In this document: piece by piece, positions 1-8,281 of the stretch | How the letters are laid out: each line of letters opens with the position of its first letter | Numbering within the stretch: the first letter of the stretch is position 1 | From: Candidatus Thiodiazotropha endolucinida | Lineage (GTDB): Bacteria; Pseudomonadota; Gammaproteobacteria; Chromatiales; Chromatiaceae | DNA: 64,000 nt | Direction: 5' to 3' | NCBI RefSeq assembly: GCF_001715975.1 | Contig: NZ_MARB01000024.1 | Location: 1 to 64,000 of the forward strand | Position numbers and translations under genes: made by a program | Notes under the pieces: model-generated | The model's database searches: none | What the model was told of the DNA's origin: nothing | The model's input: only the letters and a program-made list of their open reading frames with translations

Positions 1-242
1 AGGGGTGCCAGGCGCAGCCCCAGCTCCCGGCGCATGGCGTCGCTCTGGGCGTGGTTGACCGCGCCCTTGCGCACCGCCTCGAAGGTTGCACTATTGACTA
101 TGATTTTGGCATCGAACAGCAGCGCCGTCTGCAGTCCACCCAGCCCCATCAGCAACAGTGCCGGCAGTGAGACCAGCAACTCTGTCATCGCCGCCCCGCA
201 CTGCCCTTTGAACAGTCGGATCAAGTTCCTTTTGATCTGCAT
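1..242 (-). CDS. TadE-like pilus assembly protein (partial, C-terminus off window)
   Basis: The reading frame starts at the ATG at 242 and runs off the left edge, giving about 80 residues. After a short basic N-terminus (MQIKRNLIRLFKGQCGAAMT) comes one hydrophobic segment and then a polar helix. This is the pseudopilin-like N-terminus of TadE-family proteins, whose signal anchor is cut by a prepilin peptidase; the acidic residue after the hydrophobic start (MTELL) fits. It lies downstream of the TadG-like gene on the same strand with a gap of about 150 bases, as in Tad/Flp pilus loci. The family call rests only on this N-terminus and gene order; the rest of the gene is not visible. Confidence 0.6.
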   Translation of the reverse strand, partial: MQIKRNLIRLFKGQCGAAMTELLVSLPALLLMGLGGLQTALLFDAKIIVNSATFEAVRKGAVNHAQSDAMRRELGLRLAP

Positions 243-390
243 CCGGTTCTCCTAATTCAACCGTCGCGCTTTGACCACCACTTCTTTTATCGGTGATATA
301 TCCCTTCTTTATCGCTTTATGCTCATAATCAACCGCTGGATCCGTTTTGATTACCCACCCACTATGATCCCGGAAATTTCCAACAGATTC

Positions 391-2304
391 TCAGTTAATA
401 ATAATAATTGAGTTTAAGGTACTCTCGACAGCTTCCTCTGCAGCCGCTTCAAGGGTCTGCTGCATCTGATCCGTTATCTGATCCACTACCTCATCTTCAA
501 ACTGATCGACTATCTCTTCTCCCCCTTGCTCGGCATACTCTTGCAACATATGTTCGTACTGGCCGACCTGAATTTGGGCCGCTTCACTGACACCCTGAGC
601 CATCTCTTGCTGCAGGCCATCGGTCAGCATCAGGGCATTACCACTGGTTGATTCCAGGTGTGTTATCTGTGAGCCGACAGCAACAAGCTCTGTTTCCAAC
701 TCTGCACGACGGGTAACGTCTATTGTATCGTTCAACTGATCCTGAAGTGACTGTTCCAAGCCGCGCAGTCGAGCCAGTTCCTCCTCCCGTTCATGGATAT
801 AGTGCTCAACACCGGATGAAATACCTGATGCGCCTTCAGTCAACAGGTTTTCATCCCGCAAGGTCCAGGCCATGAAACGACGTTCCAGAGGCGTATCGGT
901 CAGTCGCACCTCCCAATAGGGACTGAAAAGACTGGCGATTTCATACCGGCCTCTCCTTCTGGCAGGAACATAGTCATCGGGAGGATGAAAGAAGAGTTCG
1001 CCACTGGCGATTATTGCCATGCCTTCTCCCGCCATCTGATCCTCAGTGCCAAACATGCCTTCGCCCATGCCGCTCCTCAGCTCATCTTCAGGCACGGAAT
1101 CAGACCCCAGGCCATCGATCTTCGATGCGGTTCTGACATCACTTTGCGGCAGTTCCACCTCCAAGCGCAATGCAAGGCGGGGATCTCCATTCTGCCGGCT
1201 TAAGTTCCTCAAGTCATTGTAGGCACGTATGCCGTTGTACTCAGCGTCCAGCGCTTCCTGACTAAGGTTGGCGATCATTTCCGCCCGTCTGTTCTGCTGC
1301 GTATAACGCGGGCAGCCATCATCCGAATATCGCCAAGACCACCATCGGCTACGATCTTGGCCCTCTTCACATTCGAAATCGCCGTTTACATGACGCGAAC
1401 CCCAGCCCAGGGGTAATTCCCCATGAACCCATCTTGGACCTCTACGTGTAAACTCCAGGTCCTCTCTATGCAGGGAAAACGTATCTTTACCCTTCCACTC
1501 CCATTGCATTGAGCCGTCTTGAGCATCTGAAACAAGGTTTGTTCTACCTTCCTTTCTCAGCCATAGTCGAGTTATACCAAGATTCAATACATCCGGTGCA
1601 TTAGGTATTAGTTGACTAGTCCCAAGATTTCTTGCATTGGTGAATTCATCTTTTGACCGATTGACCACATCCGCTTTACGCAGCAGTCCATCCTCATCGT
1701 CATAGCGTCTCACCAAATTTTGCCAGCCTAGCGCATTTTCGCCCAAACCTATCACTGCATAGGCCGTGTTAGTGTTGTAACGCTCATCATTTTCCTCGAC
1801 CACCTCCCTGACAATGGCCGGGGTTGCTGCAAAACTCGCCACATAGACTGCTTGCTGTGTCCTGCTCAACATTCCATTTATACTGTCTATGATAGGGATG
1901 AAGGTCTCAGCGATATTAACTGCAACATCGTCGATCGTCTCCGTTATTATCTCCGCAGCCTCGATAGAGAGTTCATCAATCGGAAAATAATCAAGAATGG
2001 AATCGATGTTTCGAGCGAGGATATAAGCGTATTGCGTCCAGGATGTCAGACTCACCAACTGACCGATAGAAACCTGGTTGGCAACCATCGCCCGATTCGT
2101 ATAGGCCTGGAAATTGAGCGCGCGCGCCTGCCAGACAAGACCACTGTAGACTGCAGCATCTGCTGTATTGATAAGACGTGATCGTTCGGAAGCCGTCTGA
2201 CCTGTATTGAAAAGCACCAGACCCAATAGGATTGTAGACATAAGAAAGGCTATACCAAGTGGCAGCGCCTGTCCTGACTCCCTGTTAATGGTTTTACTGT
2301 TCAT
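391..2304 (-). CDS. TadG-like Flp pilus-associated membrane protein
   Basis: 637 residues. The N-terminus RESGQALPLGIAFLMSTIL is the typical start of TadE/TadG-related proteins: a short polar leader, a Gly-Gln-Ala motif and one membrane helix, followed by the conserved ERSRLINTADAAVYSGL stretch. The remainder is predicted extracytoplasmic, with an acidic, Gln/Glu-rich C-terminal region (about residues 500-630) that looks helical or coiled-coil. The start is the ATG at 2304, with an AAGG sequence upstream. The gene is followed on the same strand by the TadE-like gene, so both probably belong to a Tad-type pilus or tight-adherence operon extending left. No enzymatic motif is seen. The exact TadG assignment is by N-terminal resemblance and context; the long C-terminal part is unlike canonical TadG with a VWA domain. 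Confidence 0.6.
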   Translation of the reverse strand: MNSKTINRESGQALPLGIAFLMSTILLGLVLFNTGQTASERSRLINTADAAVYSGLVWQARALNFQAYTNRAMVANQVSIGQLVSLTSWTQYAYILARNIDSILDYFPIDELSIEAAEIITETIDDVAVNIAETFIPIIDSINGMLSRTQQAVYVASFAATPAIVREVVEENDERYNTNTAYAVIGLGENALGWQNLVRRYDDEDGLLRKADVVNRSKDEFTNARNLGTSQLIPNAPDVLNLGITRLWLRKEGRTNLVSDAQDGSMQWEWKGKDTFSLHREDLEFTRRGPRWVHGELPLGWGSRHVNGDFECEEGQDRSRWWSWRYSDDGCPRYTQQNRRAEMIANLSQEALDAEYNGIRAYNDLRNLSRQNGDPRLALRLEVELPQSDVRTASKIDGLGSDSVPEDELRSGMGEGMFGTEDQMAGEGMAIIASGELFFHPPDDYVPARRRGRYEIASLFSPYWEVRLTDTPLERRFMAWTLRDENLLTEGASGISSGVEHYIHEREEELARLRGLEQSLQDQLNDTIDVTRRAELETELVAVGSQITHLESTSGNALMLTDGLQQEMAQGVSEAAQIQVGQYEHMLQEYAEQGGEEIVDQFEDEVVDQITDQMQQTLEAAAEEAVESTLNSIIIIN

Positions 2305-2445
2305 CCTGATAACCTTTTATCCTCAGCATCGTTTAATATAGGCAGTTGACACTTCGGACTGATGCGATGACTGAAGAAATAATGCCTGCTCAAGTTATAC
2401 CTAGCGCAAACTGCGAACTGTTGGATATTTCCTGAACTATGCCAT

Positions 2446-2688
2446 CTATGTCAGATACATACCGAACAGAACACCGGATACGGCGGATAGGGCGAGATCC
2501 TCGTTGATGACAGTTTGGGTTTTACTGCCCGTGTAACTGTGCGCAGTATATTCGGCAGTATGGTCTTTGTTGAATTGGTCACCAATATCCGGTGGGTTAC
2601 CAGAAGAACTGCCATTGTCACCGCATCCTTGAAGTGACAGTGCAAGGATAAATAGCACCGAGTATGCAATGATCGTCGATCTTTTCAT
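2446..2688 (-). CDS. small putative lipoprotein
   Basis: 80 residues from the ATG at 2688, which has an AGGGA sequence just upstream; a longer in-frame start at 2730 adds 14 polar residues in front of a good signal peptide and is less likely. The protein begins MKRSTIIAYSVLFILALSLQ, followed by Gly-Cys: a lipoprotein signal peptide with the lipobox LQGC. The mature part is short, Ser/Gly-rich after the cysteine, then polar, and ends with a hydrophobic stretch. It lies upstream of the TadG-like gene on the same strand with a gap of about 140 bases, so it may be an outer-membrane accessory of the same locus. No known family recognised. Confidence 0.5.
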   Translation of the reverse strand: MKRSTIIAYSVLFILALSLQGCGDNGSSSGNPPDIGDQFNKDHTAEYTAHSYTGSKTQTVINEDLALSAVSGVLFGMYLT

Positions 2689-2928
2689 GTCCCTGTTACC
2701 TTTTTGCTGCTTCCCTTCCTTGGGTGACAAAAGAGTAACGATAATTAGTCTGGTAATGAAACAGGCGATCGATAACTGCCAGCTTTTTTCAGAAAAGGAT
2801 TACATAAGAGTGTGGCATACATCACATGTTTAACACCGTTATATAATTTACCTAAAGGGCTGTTCCTGAAGAGTGGGTCCGGGTTATGATCTTTCTATCC
2901 TCGTCCTTTACAGTGAATGGAGGTGTCT

Positions 2929-4170
2929 ATGTCCGGGATCGTGATTTTCCAGATGGACCTTTGGCCACGGGTCAAGGAGCAGTTCAGGCCCAAGATGTTG
3001 ACTATCGACAAGATTTTGGTCGAAGTAACCTTCCCCAACAATCCCAAGCTTCAGACGGCCTTCAAACAGGATCCGCTTTTGTACCAGAAGCTGCAGGACA
3101 AAATCCGCGCCTATATGACCGGAAACGTTGTCAGGAACCTTGGCAACGTGGTGAATAAATTCGACCCTCAGGCCGTGGCTGCGGCCAAGATCGACGACAT
3201 GGAGGAGATGCTCAAGATCCTGGATAAGTTTCAGGAGACCGCCAAAGGATACACCCATTCCGCCTCAACCATGGCAGCCCGGCAGGCGGAAAAAGTGTGG
3301 ATGGAATTGACCCGGACCAAAGCCGAGTACCGAAAATATAAGATCGTTGCAGGCGCAAAGCTCACCGCCGGAACGGCCGGGTTAGCGACCGGTGTCGGCA
3401 TGACCGTCGGCTCGACGGTGGCAACTGTCGCCTCGGGAGGCGCGGCTGCTGTAGGGACTTGGGCCAGCCTGACTCTAGGCATCATCGGTATCCTGAAATC
3501 GTCGGTCGGTCTGGGCAAGGACATTTACAACCTGGCTATTTCGGCCGACACGGTGCAGAAAAAAATCATCAAGTCGCTGGAGAAACTCCAGGCACGCTAT
3601 CTGGATATTATAAAGGGCAAAAAGGTTGGCCCCGGCAGGTCGAAGGCGACGGTCATGGCGACTGAATTGAACTACGAAGCCGTAAGGACGGTTTTCGGCA
3701 CAAGCCAGACGACCATTTCAGAGTGCGACCGGATGACCGGACAGTTTCACGACAAGCTCAACGGCATCGATCTCAAGTCTCATGAGCTGTCCAAGAAGCT
3801 GGAAAAGGTCTTGACCGAAACAGAAAAGCTCAAAAAGCTGAAACCGAAACGGATAGGAGAGATCGAGAAGCTCGAAAAGACAGTCCACAAGATCATCGAG
3901 AAGACCATAGAACTCGCATCGAAGGTCAAAGACGGTCGGAAGGCCCACAAGACTTATACCGCGGCACTCGCCGAATTGAAGGCGCGCAAACCCAATACGG
4001 GGTGGCTGGAAAAAGGTTTCGGTTACGGTTGGGAACTTCTGCTGTCAGCGTCGGACCCTAAAGACATCATCGTAGCCGCTGTCGGTATCGCCACCGATCT
4101 CTCCATCGATGCGTCCGACAAGGTTGCCAGCAGAGTCATCAAGCAAAAGTATAAAGTGGGCAAGCGCTAG
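2929..4170 (+). CDS. uncharacterised coiled-coil protein with Gly/Ala-rich hydrophobic centre
   Basis: 413 residues. The ATG at 2929 is preferred over the ATG at 2917 because GGAGG sits five bases before it. Residues about 60-145 and 195-350 are Lys/Glu-rich and strongly helical, probably coiled-coil. Between them, about residues 150-210, lies a hydrophobic stretch rich in Gly, Ala, Thr and Val with glycine-zipper-like spacing (for example LATGVGMTVGSTVATVASGG). There is no signal peptide. A second hydrophobic patch (DIIVAAVGIATDLSI) lies near residue 375. The layout of long helices around a glycine-zipper segment resembles membrane-inserting or pore-forming proteins, but no family is recognised and no secretion or immunity gene is adjacent. 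Neighbours on both sides face the other way, so it is a single-gene unit. Confidence 0.6.
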   Translation: MSGIVIFQMDLWPRVKEQFRPKMLTIDKILVEVTFPNNPKLQTAFKQDPLLYQKLQDKIRAYMTGNVVRNLGNVVNKFDPQAVAAAKIDDMEEMLKILDKFQETAKGYTHSASTMAARQAEKVWMELTRTKAEYRKYKIVAGAKLTAGTAGLATGVGMTVGSTVATVASGGAAAVGTWASLTLGIIGILKSSVGLGKDIYNLAISADTVQKKIIKSLEKLQARYLDIIKGKKVGPGRSKATVMATELNYEAVRTVFGTSQTTISECDRMTGQFHDKLNGIDLKSHELSKKLEKVLTETEKLKKLKPKRIGEIEKLEKTVHKIIEKTIELASKVKDGRKAHKTYTAALAELKARKPNTGWLEKGFGYGWELLLSASDPKDIIVAAVGIATDLSIDASDKVASRVIKQKYKVGKR

Positions 4171-4511
4171 AAAACCGGCCGCTTGCAGCCAGTACTCTGA
4201 AAAGGTCGCTCTCCCTGGCGAACGGGTGACTATGCTGATCTGCGATCTGTAGCAGGACGCCCCGGGCATCCTGACCTGTCATTTCGAAAAGACCCCCCAC
4301 CATATATTTGGTACTTCACGCTCGTTGATGATAGTAATCAGAATACTTAATGGAATACCCGCAATATCGGCATTGTGGTCAGCGACGCTCCGCGAAGGGA
4401 CCCTAAAGGGGTAAAAAAAAGCGCATGGATCGGCAGTGGGTTGGTCGGTAATACTCAACTTTCTGGTTCGCTCAATAGTTATGAAAATCTGTCAATGATA
4501 TGCAATTCAAT
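4171..4511. other. intergenic gap with one weak dyad
   Basis: Between two convergent genes. An imperfect inverted repeat lies at 4253-4273 (CAGGACGCCC against GGGCATCCTG) about 80 bases after the coiled-coil gene. It could be a terminator but has no T-run. No ORF with coding character was found. Confidence 0.4.
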
Positions 4512-5078
4512 CTAAACACAGCTATTAGTCTTTGGGCAGAAGTGCTTTGTGCTTATGATCAGAATCACTCCGGCCAGTGTTCCCGCAAGATGGGCGGGGG
4601 GGAAGGGTGGCCAGGATAGTTGGGTAAGCAGTGAGGTTCCAGACAAGAGTTCAATCATCAATTTGCTCATGCAGACCAGCGCTGCGACGATGACCCAAGC
4701 TGATCGGGTTTCCCGCCAATAGTGAAAGAGCGCAACCGCCAGCAGTGTATTGAGTGCACCCGAAAGCCCACAATATCGGGTGATCTGGGACCAATCGGAC
4801 AAGAGCAAGAGATTGACACTGATCATGCCTGCCAGCATACCCTGAAACCACAGGTATTTTGACTGTTGCTCCAGATAGCTCCCGAGAACCGCAAGTGCTG
4901 CGGCATTCCAGAACCAGTGCTCCCAATCTGAATGGATCAGATGACCGGTCAGCAGCCGCCACCACTCTCCTGACATGACAGGTGACAGATCAAAATAGAA
5001 GTGTCCATGGTGTTGAGGCATGGCCATCAGAACTGCGGTAATCAGTACTGCACCAACCGTTAGCTTGGGAAATATCAT
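4512..5078 (-). CDS. rrtA: rhombosortase (rhomboid-family GlyGly-CTERM protease)
   Basis: 188 residues from the ATG at 5078, which has GGGAG upstream; the alternative ATG at 5105 lies inside a perfect hairpin and is less convincing. It is a compact multi-pass membrane protein with rhomboid serine-protease features: HLIHSDWEHWFWNAAALAVLG near residue 50, the catalytic serine in CGLSGALNTLL, and the second catalytic residue His in FPPAHLAGTLAG near the C-terminus. Short rhomboids of this type (rhombosortases) are known to cut GlyGly-CTERM C-terminal tails from surface proteins in gammaproteobacteria. The gene directly upstream encodes a protein with exactly such a tail, so the two are probably enzyme and substrate in one transcription unit. 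Family call is strong; substrate pairing is inferred. Confidence 0.85.
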   Translation of the reverse strand: MIFPKLTVGAVLITAVLMAMPQHHGHFYFDLSPVMSGEWWRLLTGHLIHSDWEHWFWNAAALAVLGSYLEQQSKYLWFQGMLAGMISVNLLLLSDWSQITRYCGLSGALNTLLAVALFHYWRETRSAWVIVAALVCMSKLMIELLSGTSLLTQLSWPPFPPAHLAGTLAGVILIISTKHFCPKTNSCV

Positions 5079-5093
5079 CTTACACTCCCATAC

Positions 5094-5117
5094 CCGGCCA
5101 GGCATCAGCCTGGCCGG
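5094..5117 (-). other. perfect 10-bp hairpin between VIT/VWA gene and rhombosortase gene
   Basis: CCGGCCAGGC and GCCTGGCCGG are exact reverse complements separated by four bases. The hairpin begins 16 bases after the stop of the upstream gene and ends 16 bases before the preferred rhombosortase start. There is no T-run after it, so it may attenuate transcription or set relative mRNA stability of target and protease rather than stop transcription fully. Confidence 0.6.
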
Positions 5118-5132
5118 AGATTGTGACGGTTG

Positions 5133-7175
5133 TCACTTGGCGTTACGGCGACGTTGGTTGGCTTTCCACAACGGAAACAGGAGTAGCAACAACCACGGCC
5201 CGAAGGCTCCACCGCCACTGCTTCCAGAGGAGGGATAGGCGCGAGGCGTGCTGTACATGGGCTGCTGTTTATCCACTCTGTTGTCGACGACGGGTGCTGT
5301 GCTTCGTTGTTGCCGGGCTGCTTGTTCTTTCGCAACCCTCACCTGATTGCGGCGCTCGACGCCATAGTGTTGGAACTGTTCTTCGCGTAACACCACCATC
5401 GAAGTATAGTCAGTGACCAAGCTGAATTCTTTGGCCACATCGATGATTGCCTGACGACTGTCGGCGTCTTCCCCAAGGTAGTCGATCTGGTTTTGCAGGT
5501 CTTCTATCGTGGCGAATGCCCAGAGACGCTCAATTTCCGGATTGCGTGTGCTATGGCCGGGAAATTCAAACCTGGATGAATACTCCGCAGGTTGGCCGGA
5601 AACCTTGCCGCTGATGGTGACATCGGCGACACCGTCACCCCAATAGTGACCGAACAGGATCAGTTGCCTGCCTCGATACAGGGAACCGATTCGTGATGGG
5701 GTTAGATCCTTGACCTTCACGCCCCGTATCTTCACATCGATATCATGCAGCGCTTCATGAGTGAGTTTGTCTGTGGCCAGCAACAACTGGCCGACGATGT
5801 CGTCGCTATTCGAGACACTAATGGAAAAACCGTTGGAGATTTTGGTCATCCCTTCCAGCAGCGGACGGTTGGCGCTGTTGCCCATGACGAAACTGAAGAG
5901 TCTCACGTCATAACGTTCTAGAAGTTTGAGGAAATCCTTTTTCTCCGTGATACCCACATTGGCGACCCCGTCGGTGACCAGAATGATGGCGCTTGAACGA
6001 TCTGAGTCGAGCCCCTTGATACCACGTTCCAAACCGGCATAGAGATTGGTGCTGCCCGATGGGCCGGTGTTTTCAAGCTTGTTTAAAAAACGCCGGGCGT
6101 TGTCCGCAGTTGCCTGTACATAACCGGAAGTGAGTTCCCGGGCGTGATTTTTGAACAGCACGATTTTGAAACGATCCCGATCGGAGAGATTTGCCAGCCC
6201 CTTGCGGACCCCTTCCACCAGACTTTGGTATTTGCCTTTCATGGAGCCGGAGAGATCAAGGACGAAAACCCAGTCGCGACCTTCGTTGATTGAGGTTAAG
6301 TCATCACCCGGGGTTACCGTGAGCATAAAGGTGCCGCGCTCTTTACCAGGCTCTTTATGGGTTACCATGTCGACACTGCCGGGCAGACCCTGTTGGTGAC
6401 GCCAGTAGACCACGATATCCCTATCCAGTTTTTGGACAACAGCAGATGGGGCTTGTGTCGATTCCTGCTCCGAGCCGGCCTGACCGTTGTGCAGAGAAAC
6501 AGACCACTCTTGAGGGGATAGAGAACTCGCCGTTGCCTGTGGATGTTGAGGCAGCCGCATCTCATCGATGGGGTAGGATGAACGCAACTTCAGATCGAAA
6601 CTGAACGCTTCAGTGACAACATCGTTATAGCTCCAGAAGGCGAGACGTTGCTCATCCACACCGCCCTCTTCCAGGGGGTAGACATAGCGTCCAATGCCAC
6701 TGTCCAGGTGCGCGGGCTGGATGTAGACAAGTCGAATTCTGACATCCTGCTGAGGCTTGACCGGGTAGACGTAACTGTCGAACGTACGGTAACTGTCTTG
6801 CTCTGTCAGGGCAGCTTCCCTGCCTTGATCGCGTTCCTGTTGATAGACTTCCTTCGCCCGTTGTTTCTCCAACACCTCTCCTGTAACCGGTTTGCCCTCG
6901 ATCCAGTAGGTGAACTCTCCTACAGAAGCTTTCTCCGGTACGGGAAAAGAGTAAATCGCCTCGAGTTCAGCGTCGTTGGGATTGTAGAAAACCTGTTCGA
7001 CAGAGGTCACAGCGTAACCATCCTCGATGGTGACCTCAACATGGTGCTGCCTGATTTCCAATTGAGGGAGATTTCCGGATTTAGGGGTCATCAGGCCTGC
7101 CGCAAATGCGCTTTGGGCGGCTAGCAGCGAGATACCTACAACCAAGTATTTAACCTGTTTTATTAGAGTGAACAT
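5133..7175 (-). CDS. VIT/VWA-domain surface protein with GlyGly-CTERM tail
   Basis: 680 residues. A Sec signal peptide (MFTLIKQVKYLVVGISLLAA..) ends near residue 25. Residues about 30-160 form a VIT (inter-alpha-trypsin) domain. A von Willebrand A domain starts near 300 with the metal-site motif DLSGS at residues 307-311, followed by the expected Thr (GSTNLY) and Asp (VTDGVANVG) loops. The C-terminus is a Ser/Gly linker (SSGSSGGGAFG), a hydrophobic stretch (PWLLLLLFPLW) and a basic end (QRRRNAK): the GlyGly-CTERM sorting signal recognised by rhombosortase, which is the next gene downstream. The protein is thus probably exported, anchored, cleaved and displayed or released. Its ligand is unknown. 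VIT/VWA proteins with sorting tails are known in marine proteobacteria. Confidence 0.85.
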   Translation of the reverse strand: MFTLIKQVKYLVVGISLLAAQSAFAAGLMTPKSGNLPQLEIRQHHVEVTIEDGYAVTSVEQVFYNPNDAELEAIYSFPVPEKASVGEFTYWIEGKPVTGEVLEKQRAKEVYQQERDQGREAALTEQDSYRTFDSYVYPVKPQQDVRIRLVYIQPAHLDSGIGRYVYPLEEGGVDEQRLAFWSYNDVVTEAFSFDLKLRSSYPIDEMRLPQHPQATASSLSPQEWSVSLHNGQAGSEQESTQAPSAVVQKLDRDIVVYWRHQQGLPGSVDMVTHKEPGKERGTFMLTVTPGDDLTSINEGRDWVFVLDLSGSMKGKYQSLVEGVRKGLANLSDRDRFKIVLFKNHARELTSGYVQATADNARRFLNKLENTGPSGSTNLYAGLERGIKGLDSDRSSAIILVTDGVANVGITEKKDFLKLLERYDVRLFSFVMGNSANRPLLEGMTKISNGFSISVSNSDDIVGQLLLATDKLTHEALHDIDVKIRGVKVKDLTPSRIGSLYRGRQLILFGHYWGDGVADVTISGKVSGQPAEYSSRFEFPGHSTRNPEIERLWAFATIEDLQNQIDYLGEDADSRQAIIDVAKEFSLVTDYTSMVVLREEQFQHYGVERRNQVRVAKEQAARQQRSTAPVVDNRVDKQQPMYSTPRAYPSSGSSGGGAFGPWLLLLLFPLWKANQRRRNAK

Positions 7176-7817
7176 GACAAAGCTCCATTAATCTAATGTG
7201 TTTCTCTCCGTGACGGAGATAAGACAACAGTAGCGATGAGGCTTAGATATTTAAACTGCGTTATGAAAAGCTCTATTTTGATGGTCTATTAGTAGCGTAT
7301 TTTGATACTTTTTTAGCAGATTCATTTATGAGCTAGGTTGCCGTGTTGTTTAAAACCTTTTCGTATCGCACCCGAGTTCCTGTGTGGAATGTATTTTGAT
7401 AAGCCAAAGGAGTAGACCGAGATACGGATTCCCACAGAGGACTGTAGGAACTATATAGAACTTGTCCGACAACAGTGCCTTGTTAGCATTGATTGTGGTG
7501 GATGACAAAAAAGCATAGAGAGTTGGATGAACGATGCATTCTTAGCATCAGGCTCATTATAGTGTTGCTGTGTTATTTCAGACTTGATCAAGCAATGAGT
7601 GTCAGATTAGGGCCCGCTGTACGACCATAGCGGACATCTTGTGCAGAAAGGGGGTCAAAGGCAATTCTAATCAAAGCAGACATTTCCATTCATCCAAGGT
7701 ATATCTGAAAACTATCAGGAGCAGTCATCTTATTACTAGGTGGAGAAGCTGTTTAGCTATTAGTAGTCGTTTCCTGTACTAACGTGTCGGCTCCCGTATT
7801 TTGATTCAGTTATAAAA
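7176..7817. other. long gene-free gap with a degenerate repeat
   Basis: About 640 bases without a convincing ORF. A small perfect dyad (CTCCG/CGGAG) lies at 7206-7218, upstream of the VIT/VWA gene. At about 7426-7450 the sequence GGATTCCCACAGAGG followed by ACTGTAGGAAC is a decayed copy of the GTTCCCACG-type palindromes found intact at 41920-41941 and 41978-41999. Confidence 0.5.
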
Positions 7818-8120
7818 TTAGGCTACTTCATATTGCAATCGGTGTAATTTTTCCGTGTCTACTGATTTACGGGCTTTCCATAAATCATAGTGGTCCTGCA
7901 AGGCAAGCCAGCTTTCAGCAGTACGCCCCAGGACAGCCGATAGGCGCACTGCTATTTCAGGAGAAATGTCGGCCTTGCAGTTCACCAAGCGATTAAAGGT
8001 ACTCTTGTCCACGCCAAGCTCCCTGGCCACACTGGCTATAGAGACACCATCGAAGGGGTCAATGTAGGTTCGCTGAATCAGCTCTCCCGGATGTGGTGGA
8101 TTGTATGGTCGAATCGTCAT
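7818..8120 (-). CDS. higA: HigA-family antitoxin (HTH XRE)
   Basis: 100 residues. The N-terminus NPPHPGELIQRTYIDPF and the helix-turn-helix (VSIASVARELGVDKSTFNRLVN) are characteristic of HigA addiction-module antidotes, which bind their own operator and neutralise the HigB mRNA interferase. The start ATG at 8120 overlaps by one base the stop of an upstream higB remnant, the normal toxin-antitoxin coupling. Because the toxin's N-terminal half is missing, HigA here is probably an orphan antitoxin, without its own promoter, and may rely on read-through from the histidine-kinase operon. Family call is firm. Confidence 0.85.
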   Translation of the reverse strand: MTIRPYNPPHPGELIQRTYIDPFDGVSIASVARELGVDKSTFNRLVNCKADISPEIAVRLSAVLGRTAESWLALQDHYDLWKARKSVDTEKLHRLQYEVA

Positions 8121-8281
8121 CAGTGGTAATCCTCGTAATTGACTACATAAGCGTCACCATCTTCGAATCTGAAAACAATGCGCCAGTTCCGGTTAACGTC
8201 TATAGCCCAATGACCCTCAAGCTTCCCAGTAAGAGGGTGCAGGCGGAATCCTGGGATATCCATGTCTTCTATACAAGTGGC
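8120..8281 (-). pseudogene. higB: HigB toxin C-terminal remnant
   Basis: Reading the minus strand in the frame that ends at the TGA at 8120-8122 gives ATCIEDMDIPGFRLHPLTGK, then LEGHWAIDVNRNWRIVFRFE and a short end. This is the C-terminal half of a RelE/HigB-type mRNA interferase, including the conserved GHWAIDVNRNWRIVFRF core strand. The N-terminal half is absent: the similarity begins where the histidine-kinase gene ends, and the kinase's TAG stop (8269-8271) lies inside the remnant in another frame. A 47-residue ORF from the internal ATG at 8263 could still be translated. The deletion probably inactivates the toxin. Confidence 0.8.
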
